Assembly (NCBI GenBank): GCA_012862575.1
Contig: BLSF01000082.1
Location: forward strand, 1 to 64,000
From: Parietichytrium sp. I65-24A
Taxonomy: Eukaryota > Sar > Bigyra > Thraustochytrida > Thraustochytriidae
DNA: 64,000 nucleotides
Reading direction: 5' to 3'
Positions 51,543-60,200 of this stretch are shown in pieces. Within the stretch, counting starts at the first letter, position 1. Each line of letters begins with the position of its first letter. The notes beneath the pieces are model-generated. The model was given only the letters and a program-made list of their open reading frames with translations, was not told the DNA's origin and searched no databases. The position numbers and the translations under genes were made by a program.

Positions 51543-51701
51543 ATGGCGGATCCAGAAAAGACCACAGACGAGGGAGAGAAAGTACTGAGCACCCTGTGCG
51601 GATCAGAGATCCAGAATATTCAGGAGATTTCAGAGTTTTTGAGTGGAGTTTGCAGCTTGCTAAAAGTCAACACCCCCAAAAATTACCAGTGTGAAATGTG
51701 A
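51543..51701 (+). CDS. Possible small protein (52 residues)
   Basis: A short frame ATG...TGA encodes MADPEKTTDEGEKVLSTLCG, then EIQNIQEISEFLSGVCSLLK and a short tail. The acidic, amphipathic-helix composition is more protein-like than other frames in this stretch, and the ATG context (CCTCAATGG) is favourable. No homology is recognised. It could be a complete microprotein or the first exon of a spliced gene, or chance. Confidence 0.3.
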   Translation: MADPEKTTDEGEKVLSTLCGSEIQNIQEISEFLSGVCSLLKVNTPKNYQCEM

Positions 51702-52232
51702 AATGGAACTCGAGCTGAATGGAGTGGTACTGTAAAACTGACGTTTCAACTCGCAACAGGCAGGGACCAGATTCATCCATTTTCAACCATTAGACTAATT
51801 TTAAAGTGTTTGAAGGTAGACCTCGAGGTGTGACAGCCCCGTGTCTGTTTGTTCGGATCCAAAATTGCCTATGGCTAGTTCACTTCCGTGTGGCCAGATT
51901 TTGACTCTCCAGCTAGCCTAAACGCTGCTTTGCTGTCTGAGAGAGGGAAGGGACGGAAATAAGAAGTAAAGGCAGGAGTCGCCTTGAAATGGGATCTGAC
52001 TGAGAGTGTTCACCTGCCTTCGTGCCATGACTTTACTCCACAGCTCTCAGCGCAATGTGAAGTCTCAGCAAGATTTTGTGTTCAATGCTCTCTAGTGGAG
52101 ACCAAAGTTTCTACAATTTCGGTAGCCGCATTCGAACTCTATGAAAACCATTGCAAGTGCCGGTTGCGGTCAAAAGCGTGGCAAAACCCAAAACCCAGCT
52201 TTCAATCTGCAAAGCAATTGAAGTCGTTGAAA

Positions 52233-55055
52233 ATGAAGTCCGTGATCGTCGCAACTTTTGGAGCTTGCGTGCTGCGTCAAGCACGCGCTGCAGTCTGGAT
52301 CAATGAGATCAACTACAACAACGTTGGCACTGACTCGGACGAGTTCGTGGAGGTCGCTGTCAGCGCAGCAGATGCTGCCCTTGCACCTTACTTGCGCATC
52401 TCCCTCGTGGAAACCAATGACGGAACGTTGGAGTCTAATACTGCAAGGGATCTCAACAGAACCCTGGTGCAGGGTGAGACCGTTGATGGAACCACTTTCT
52501 ACTACAACATGGGGGTCATAGAGAACCCGGCTGGTGTAGTTGTCCACCACAGCGAAACCTTGGAGATCTACGACTCTATAGTCTTCCAGGGTGAGTTCAC
52601 TGGAACCCAGGGATTCGTGGATGGGTACCGCTTCACTCCGTCATTTAGCACTCAAATTGTTCCAGTCGGTGGTTCCTTCGCGCTCACCGACAACGGCTGG
52701 GAACAGAAAGATGTCGCAACTCCTGGTGCTATTAACAGTAACCAAACCCTTGGAAACAAGAAGCTTCGCATTGTGCACATCAACGACATGCATGCAAACT
52801 ACGACGGCCTCAACGGGTACTCCAGCATGTGCTCCGAGTCGGACAAAGCTGCAGGAAAGTGCGACGGTGGCTGGACCAAGATGTTCTCGGCTGCCAAGTC
52901 CCTGAAAAGCTCGGAAATGCCAACCATCTTTGTCGATGACGGCGATCAGTTCAGTGGCACCGTGTGGCACAGCTACTACCTCGGCAAGGAGGCATACACC
53001 ATGCTCAATGCCCTTTGCAGTGCGGAAGGAGCAGACTTCGACCACTGCCTTACCACCTACGGGAATCACGAGTTTGACCACGGATACAGCGTCCTCGGGG
53101 ATTATGTCTCGAATCTTACTCTCTCCGTCGTTTCAAGCAACATGGCCGACAGCTGCGAGGAAGCCAAGCTCAAAGCCAAGACCGAGGAGTACAAGATCAT
53201 GTACCTTTCGAACGGCCTCAAGGTAGGCTTCGCTGGCTACACCACTACTGAGACGCCGGGCATTTCCGACGTTCCTGACTGCGTGACTTTCAAGGATGAG
53301 GCCACCGCAATTCAGGAGCAGATCGCAGTGTTGAAGTCTCACGGAGTCAACGTTATCATCGTCATGGGGCACTCTGGATACGAGGAAGACAAGGCTATCG
53401 CACAGAAGGTTGGAAGCGATGTCGACCTCATCATTGGTGGTCACTCACACACCCTTCTCTGGGACGAGTCCCTTCAAGGTGAAGTGCCACAGCCTTCTGA
53501 TCCAAATGGCAACTCGCTCGCTATCGTCAGCCCAACCAACCTTTACCCAACTCTTGAAAACAACGACGAGACCCTTATCGTGCAGGCCAGCTTTGGAGGT
53601 CGCTTCATTGGCTCCATTGACCTGGAGATTGACATTGATGGCAAAATCGTTGGCTACGTACCAAACCAGCAGCTGTTGAATGCAAGCTTTGCCGACGACA
53701 CCTATGCCCAGACCATCTACGATGAGCTCGCTGGCCCGCTCAACGAATACAAGGATGTGATAGTTGCTGAGGCCTCTGAGCTCCTTGATAATTCGAACAT
53801 TCGCTTCGTTGAGAAGAATCTCGCCAACCTCATTTGCGACGGTATGCTGGAGAACGTGAACGCTCTGGACGAGTTTGTTGCAGAGCATGGCGCAGTCGAC
53901 CTCTGCCTCATGAACTCCGGTGGTATCCGCGCCTCAATCCCAGCTGGAAACATCACTGTGGGACACGTCATCAGTGTTCTCCCATATGGAAACGTCCTCT
54001 CTGTCATTGAGATGACCGGCGCAACACTCTACAAGGCTCTCGAGCATGGTACTGCTCGCCACGGACTGAGCAAGGGTGAGTTTGGCCAGTTTGGCAAGGG
54101 ATTCCGCGTCGAGTTTGACCCAAACACCGATCCAGCATGCGGTACCGGCGTGGCCTCGTGCGCCGGAGACGTCACCGTCGCACGTGTGAAGGGCGCCTAC
54201 TTGAACGGAAGCCTTATCCCAAATGACGACTCCGTGACCTTCAGGATGGTGACCAACAACTACTTGGCGCACGGTGGCGACAATTACGATGTTCTCTTGG
54301 CCGAGGCAACTCTGCTCTTCGATACCGGGTCTCCTCTTGACGAAGTCACCATTGCTTACATGAAGAAGATTGAGGCCCGCGACGGATCGGTTTCTTACCC
54401 ACTCGAGTGCCGCATCCGCAACCTCGCAGACCCAAGCGAGGAGTGCAGCGGACTATCCTCCCCAACCCCGGCTCCAACAACTTCAACGACGCCTACTCCA
54501 ACCCAATCTCCAGCTGCAAGCGATTGCCAAAACGTTGGCGGCCTCGTCGATACCAAGACTGGAGAGTTGGTAGAGTGCGAGATGTTCTCAGAGGTCTGTG
54601 ACTATTCCCCAATCATCCGCAGCCGCTGCAGGGCTACCTGCCAGATCTGTGACGTGGCGTCCCCATGCGCTGATAACGACCCATCTGGAATCACGTACTC
54701 CAACGGTGCTGCTGCTGTGTGCTCAAGTCTCGAGAGCCAGTGCGACCTGCTCTTCGTGCAGAACTCTTGTGCGACCACTTGCAAGGTCTGCATGGACTCT
54801 AGTGTTCAGTACGTTGATGCCGAGGAGCTCTTGGCGCTCACTGCCGACTCTGTCAAGGTCACCGAGATTGCCGTTCCTGCGACCGAGGAGGAGAGCAGCT
54901 CCGCTGTTGGCATTGCTATCGGAGTCGTTGTTGCTGTTGTGGCTCTCGGAGGAGTCGCATTCTTCGTCTACCAAAAGCAGCAGGCGGCCTCTGTAGACGA
55001 CGAGGAGATTGCTCCACATGCCATCACCTCCCCAAACCCAAAGTATGATGTGTAA
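52233..55055 (+). CDS. Ecto-5'-nucleotidase-type enzyme with LTD, ShK-like modules and membrane anchor
   Basis: 940 residues, single exon. The frame is open upstream only to a TTG; the ATG at 52233 gives the signal peptide MKSVIVATFGACVLRQARA. Residues ~20-165 resemble a lamin-tail domain (AVWINEINYNNVGTDSDEFV). Then comes a calcineurin-like phosphoesterase: IVHINDMHAN with Asp185/His187, FVDDGDQFSGT, TTYGNHEFDH (GNHE 277-280), VIMGHSG-like VMGHSGYEED and IIGGHSHTLL (GGHSH 402-406). The 5'-nucleotidase C-terminal domain follows (NLICDGMLEN, LCLMNSGGIRASIPAGNIT, LPYGNVLSVIEMTG). A Thr/Pro linker leads to two six-Cys ShK-like modules (about 768-855), then one membrane helix (about 889-912) and a short cytoplasmic tail. 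It probably hydrolyses extracellular nucleotides or scavenges phosphate at the surface. Confidence 0.9.
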   Translation: MKSVIVATFGACVLRQARAAVWINEINYNNVGTDSDEFVEVAVSAADAALAPYLRISLVETNDGTLESNTARDLNRTLVQGETVDGTTFYYNMGVIENPAGVVVHHSETLEIYDSIVFQGEFTGTQGFVDGYRFTPSFSTQIVPVGGSFALTDNGWEQKDVATPGAINSNQTLGNKKLRIVHINDMHANYDGLNGYSSMCSESDKAAGKCDGGWTKMFSAAKSLKSSEMPTIFVDDGDQFSGTVWHSYYLGKEAYTMLNALCSAEGADFDHCLTTYGNHEFDHGYSVLGDYVSNLTLSVVSSNMADSCEEAKLKAKTEEYKIMYLSNGLKVGFAGYTTTETPGISDVPDCVTFKDEATAIQEQIAVLKSHGVNVIIVMGHSGYEEDKAIAQKVGSDVDLIIGGHSHTLLWDESLQGEVPQPSDPNGNSLAIVSPTNLYPTLENNDETLIVQASFGGRFIGSIDLEIDIDGKIVGYVPNQQLLNASFADDTYAQTIYDELAGPLNEYKDVIVAEASELLDNSNIRFVEKNLANLICDGMLENVNALDEFVAEHGAVDLCLMNSGGIRASIPAGNITVGHVISVLPYGNVLSVIEMTGATLYKALEHGTARHGLSKGEFGQFGKGFRVEFDPNTDPACGTGVASCAGDVTVARVKGAYLNGSLIPNDDSVTFRMVTNNYLAHGGDNYDVLLAEATLLFDTGSPLDEVTIAYMKKIEARDGSVSYPLECRIRNLADPSEECSGLSSPTPAPTTSTTPTPTQSPAASDCQNVGGLVDTKTGELVECEMFSEVCDYSPIIRSRCRATCQICDVASPCADNDPSGITYSNGAAAVCSSLESQCDLLFVQNSCATTCKVCMDSSVQYVDAEELLALTADSVKVTEIAVPATEEESSSAVGIAIGVVVAVVALGGVAFFVYQKQQAASVDDEEIAPHAITSPNPKYDV

Positions 55056-56248
55056 GCAATGCATCAAATGCGAGACAGCTGCGCAGCCTTCTGCAATGTG
55101 TTTTTTCTTGGTTTCAGCTCCATCCATCTGTGTCTTTCCACTAGATCTAAATTTAAAATGTATCAACACCTCATTTGCTTCGCTTGCAAAATTTTCTTTT
55201 CTTTGTACAGCAAGACTCCTATTTCCTTAGGGAATGCGTTAGATCTCCGCAGCACACGGCGACATCCATCAAGTAAATGGCGGCCTGAATGCGGGCCAGC
55301 TTGTGTTGTTGTGGCACGTGCACTGATGTTCATTCGTTGCTCGACGAATGTCGACGAGCGGAGGTGAGTGGAATATCTATCCGAGGGTTGAAACATGAGT
55401 CGTTAACTGTAAATTCGCAAAAGATATGTCTCGACTGTGAAGTGTAGATGCCAAGCACTTTCTCGCGGTACTACCCACGATCATATCGTACGAAACCGAT
55501 TCCTCCGCCTTCCTTTTCAGTCTTCTGCAAACTCTGCAAAACGCGGTGTCATTGATTATCATTGATCAAGACTAACAGTTTGTACACCAACCACTCGTGT
55601 CCCAACCATTCCTAACCTTCGGGTCACGGTAAATTTTGCGAAAGGCGAAGAGATCGGATCTCCTCACATTTTACTTAATTGTCCCTATTGGCCTCTTTTG
55701 GTCTCCAGCCTGTTTCAGCTCTGCTTCACATATTTCGATAGGCTTACTGCGCTCAGAGGCTCAGAGGCTCACGGCAATGTGAACCTCTCGAACCCGTGGT
55801 GTCCAAGTGCCGTATGAAAACGCGTGTTTAAATTCGATCTTGGAAGAGTAAGTTTCAGTCGACTACCACCTGGACCCGAACGAACTTGACGAATGATTGA
55901 AGAGAAGAAAGAGAAGAAGAGCTAGTATGAGCGTATGAGCGAGCATCCATGACTATCGTAGTTCGGCTCTTGAGCTGTTCACTTATGATTTCCATTACCT
56001 TTGCGACACCCTTGAGTTGATTGAGAGTTTACTACGAAACTGAGACGCGAATGAAGTGGTCCTGGATCTCATTTCTCACTCTTGGTAAGCTTGCTTACTC
56101 GCAGTATGCTCCAACAGACTCGCACAAACCCCAAAGCCAGCTGCGGAAGAAGAAGCGAGATCGCCTCACGCCTCACGCCTCACGCCTCACGTCTCGCGAG
56201 CCTGACACTCTCCCATTGCATAAACGTGCACGTGAACTCGTTGCGAGA
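55056..56248. other. Intergenic region upstream of the small secreted protein
   Basis: No supported gene. The CGCCTCA repeat (56162-56191) lies just upstream of the next ATG. The open frame extending upstream from 56249 to 56021 has no protein-like pattern. Confidence 0.4.
56162..56191. repeat. CGCCTCA minisatellite (4 copies)
   Basis: Four seven-base units, about 60-90 bp upstream of the ATG at 56249, probably in the 5' UTR. Confidence 0.88.
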
Positions 56249-56851
56249 ATGTTGCAAGGAGCAAAGAAGGCCGCCTTGTTGGTGCTCGTCGCAGTGGGAT
56301 GCTTGGCTCAAGTAGGCACAGCCGTGCGTGTGCGCGGCGGGCACGGTGCTGCTGTACTGGCCAGCGCGCTAGAGCTGCAATACGCCTCGGAGAACCTTTG
56401 CAAGGTAGCGGAAGAGAAGGTGGCCGGCGCTCCTTCGTCGTTCCACAAGGTACCTCTCCCTGTGTTGTTGACTCTTGAGGAAGAGGGATCGAAGCAAGAG
56501 AAGCTGTTCGCAGGCTATGTTTTGCCGCAGGTGTGCAAAACATTCGAGATCAAAAGCTCGCTCTACCCTGAGCTCAATGGCGCAAAGGCTGCGGTATTTA
56601 GCAGTGGCTCTGCAGTCGCTCTCGCGGTGGACACCAGCTCGAATCTGTCGTCAAATGACGACAAGGCAGCTCTGAAAACCTTGGTACCAGTCGTCAAGCT
56701 CTTGTCGAGGAAATCTAAGAGCTTCGAGAGCGCAAACACCGTCGTGCCTCTTGTATATGGCTACGATTCTGGCGCTGGAGAGGCGAAAACACACAAAGCA
56801 AACTTCGCCGTGAGGTTCCAGGATCTCTCGATTTACCCAACTCGCGGATAA
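56249..56851 (+). CDS. Small secreted protein, unknown
   Basis: 200 residues, single exon. The frame is open to 56021, but the ATG at 56249 gives a clean signal peptide (MLQGAKKAALLVLVAVGCLA). Mature protein: an AAVLASALELQYASENLCKV helix, PVLLTLEEEGSK, two Cys near each other in the fold (Cys at about 51 and 96), and alternating beta strands (AAVFSSGSAVALAVD, NTVVPLVYGYD, HKANFAVRFQDLSIYP). No membrane helix after the signal peptide. No family recognised; the size and export fit a small extracellular or vacuolar domain of the roadblock/longin or lipid-binding size class, which is only a size argument. The stop codon overlaps an AATAAA. Confidence 0.72.
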   Translation: MLQGAKKAALLVLVAVGCLAQVGTAVRVRGGHGAAVLASALELQYASENLCKVAEEKVAGAPSSFHKVPLPVLLTLEEEGSKQEKLFAGYVLPQVCKTFEIKSSLYPELNGAKAAVFSSGSAVALAVDTSSNLSSNDDKAALKTLVPVVKLLSRKSKSFESANTVVPLVYGYDSGAGEAKTHKANFAVRFQDLSIYPTRG

Positions 56852-56856
56852 ATAAA
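56851..56856 (+). terminator. Poly(A) signal overlapping the stop codon
   Basis: AATAAA begins at the last base of the TAA stop (56849-56851) of the small secreted protein, giving a potentially minimal 3' UTR. Confidence 0.45.
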
Positions 56857-57213
56857 ACGATTATGTTAAACCCGATTTTCAAAACTTTGTGCATGGAGAT
56901 TCGCTCCAGGCCGCGTGACCTCCTCTCCAGAGCTGCTAAACTCTTTCTTTATCATTATGACCAAATGACCAAAGTTTTGGCCAATTCGTGCTGACCCGCT
57001 TAGCGCTTTACATGGTGAAAAGAATAGCCCAGATTTTGAAGAGAAGATGCTACCTGGTACATCCTGGTACCACGGTACGCACTTCTGATTCTTCTGATAA
57101 AAAGTCGAGCAAAGTGTACGAGCAAAGTGTACGAGTGAAGCGACGAGCGAGTGCAAGGAGAAGTCGAAGGAAAAGTGCGAGTGTAACAATAAGAGCGAGC
57201 GAGGCCGGGAGAG
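56852..57213. other. Short intergenic region upstream of the dynamin-ARM gene
   Basis: About 360 bp with no gene; it must hold the promoter and 5' UTR. GAGCAAAGTGTACGA is repeated at about 57106-57138. Confidence 0.4.
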
Positions 57214-60200
57214 ATGAGCGGCAACAGCAACAGCAACAGCAACAGTGATGACAAATGGGTCCGCGTAGACCACACCGCCTTTGAGATTCTGCGCTTGGAC
57301 GCCGATGGCCAGCGGATTGACGACGCGACTGTCACCAGCGCTTTTCAAACTGCCATGGAACGTGCATCCGACGATGACGACTTTCGGCGTATCCGTGAAG
57401 CGCACGAGACACTTTGTACCGAAGCCCGCAGGAATGGGTACAGGATGGCACTGGAGCTCGCGTCCGGTCGCAGTAGATCGAGGTCGTCCAGTTTATCATG
57501 GCCTGGTTCCGCTCCTGAGGACGACGTGTCAAGCATCGGTTCGAATTGTTCTAGACCAGAAGGAATGCAAAGGCACGGCGGGTTGGCAGAAATACTTTTC
57601 AGCAGAGATGCTCCATACGGCCGCTTGTTGAACGCCGTCTATAAAGTCCGTGGTGACTTTACTCTGCAACTGCCGCAAATCATTGTGTGTGGCATGGAGA
57701 GCGAAGGCAAATCCAGCACCCTGGAGCGTATCGCCATGCGGAATGTGTTCCCCCGTGATGCTAAGTTTTGCACGCGACTCCCGATCCGACTTATGCTGCG
57801 ATGCAACAAGCATCAAAACAAAGTCACCATTCGGTTGAAGAATACTGAGACCAACTCGGTCGTTCAAGAGTCCGAGCCGTGCATCTGCGAAACAGGTGAT
57901 CAAATGGACGAGCCGTTTGCCACACGAGTGTCTGCCATCATTCAGGATTTCATCAAGCAGCAGCATCCGGACGACAATGGCAACAATGTCGTCATTGACC
58001 ACGAGGTGCAGGTGGAGATTTGCGCGCCGTCCGTCCCAACCATCGATCTGGTCGATCTGCCAGGGATCGTCGCTGCGCCAGCAAGCGCCAAGCGAGACAC
58101 CGAGGAGCTCACGCGGAAAATGCTCCAAGTCCCCCATACGTTGGTGTTGGCAGTCGTTTCCGGGACTGCTCGTCGGATCCGAAGCAATGGCATCTGGCCG
58201 TTCCTTCTGGAAGCGGGGAACCCAGTTGTGGTGGCGTTGACAATGGTGGATGAGCCTGGTGGAGACCGAGATTTGCTCAGCCGCATCGACATGGAAGGCA
58301 ATGACGTCCCGGAGGATGTAAAGATCACCTCTATTATTCCACTGGTGAATCGCAATTCATGCGAAGGTGTTTCTGATACTCGTTCCCTCACGCACTCGAT
58401 CACTCGTGAGCGAGAAGTGTTGCAGGAAAAATGCGAGAAGCATGGCGTCGAATATGATGAAGCAAAGCACGGACTGATCGGTCTACTCGGCTCTTGCAAC
58501 GAGATGCTCACGCGATACATGCGCGAGACTTGGGTAGAAAATGAACTCGAGCGCGCACAAATCGAGCTTCAAGGTCTGTTTACACAAATCTGGGACCTCG
58601 GTTCTCGACCAGATTGCGTGTCAGTGGAAGATGTCCGAGGGGAGATACTGAGTGGGTTTGAAAAACTACGCAATGTGCCGACGACAGCTTGGCTTGATGC
58701 ATTTGATCAAAAGTTCGAGTTGGAAAGCGGTGGTGTTGCTTTAGAGCAAGCAATAATAGATCTCCCATTGGTCAAGCGGATGGAAATGGCGTGGGATATC
58801 ATCAGTGAGTCGGACGAGCAGATCGAGCAGGTGATCGAGTCTTCCTGGGCCGTCGTGCGCTCCCGATTTCTAGAGAACGTAGTCGAATCGTCCGGATTGC
58901 CCTTGAAGATTTCCCGTTTTGCACGTCTGTGCGAGACCATCGAAACAGCTATTGACAATTTCTTCCAGCGGGAGAGAGACGCTGTCACAAAGGCTTTGAA
59001 AGACAGAATCTCCGAAATGGTCAGGACCCTCATGACGAGTGATTTGGACCGCGTGGACATAAGCGAAATAGTCAAGCCGTTGAAGAAAGAAGCTGGTAAG
59101 GCCGTCCTGCGTTGCACTGTCTCTCGGCGGCAATTTCTTGAGGAGATTCTTGAGGCTGCCAAGCGTTGCTCCAGCCTCGAGGAAACCAAATCGGCTGCTC
59201 AGTCCAGGCAAGCGCTGGAGGATAAGGTAGAGGCAATGTATTCTGCGAAAGATGCGCTTTTGGAGTTGCGCATAGGTGCCAGTGTCGATGGTTGCGGCGC
59301 TAACACTACCGTCGAGGGGCGACTTTTTGAGGCTGCAAGGTGTTTTGCAACTGGATGTAAAGGTATTCAGGATCTCATGGATGAAGAGAAACTGTGGGTA
59401 TTTGTTCCTGACCACCTTCGCCAAGTAGTTGGGCTCTTTGAAAACGTGGATGGCCCAGACGAGGTCATTTCACTCATGAGAGAACATCCAGCGAGTGGTG
59501 GCATTCAGTCGAAAGGATGTCAAATGTTGAGAAAGTTCACTAATGACAAAAGGTTTCGAGATAGCCTTATGAGCCAAGGTGCCGGTGAGCGGATCCTCGC
59601 GGCCATGCAAGCACATCCGGGGAATGCACGTGTGCAAGAAAAGGCGTGCGGAACGCTTTGGAATCTCTCTGAGAATTCTGAAAATCAAATAAAATTGGTG
59701 CAACAAAACGCTGCTGAGCGGATCGTCGCGGCCATGCAAGCGCATCCTGGGAATGCCGAGGTGCAAGAAAATGCATGCGGGGCGCTTTGGCATCTCGCCA
59801 AAAATTCCGAAAATGGAACAAAATTGATGCAACAAAACGCTGCTGAGCGGATTCTCGCGGCCATGCAAGCGCATCCGCGGAATGCAGGTGTGCAAGAAAA
59901 GGCGTGCGGAACGCTTTGGCATCTCGCTGAGAATTCTGAAAATAGAACAAAATTGATGCAACAAAACGCTGCTGAGCGGATCCTCGCGGCCATGCAAGCG
60001 CATCCGGAGAATGCTGAGGTGCAAAGAGTAGCATGCGGGGCGCTTTGGAATCTCGCTGTGAATTCTGGAAATCAAATAAAATTGATGGAACTAAACGCTG
60101 CAGAGCGGATCCTCGCGGCCATGCAAGCGCATTTTGGGAATGCCGAGGTGCAAAGACCAGCATGCGGGGCGCTCTGGAATCTAGCCAAAGTTTCTGAAAA

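Larger units (their letters stand above)
47644..52232. other. 4.6-kb gene-poor region
   Basis: No confident gene apart from a small frame at 51543. Open frames on both strands at 48.2-49.6 kb lack domain-like patterning. An imperfect pentanucleotide TTCAA/TTCGA repeat lies at 48111-48152. CTGACAGTGAG/GTCAGTAC-type words recur (about 48681, 49121, 49369). Confidence 0.45.
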
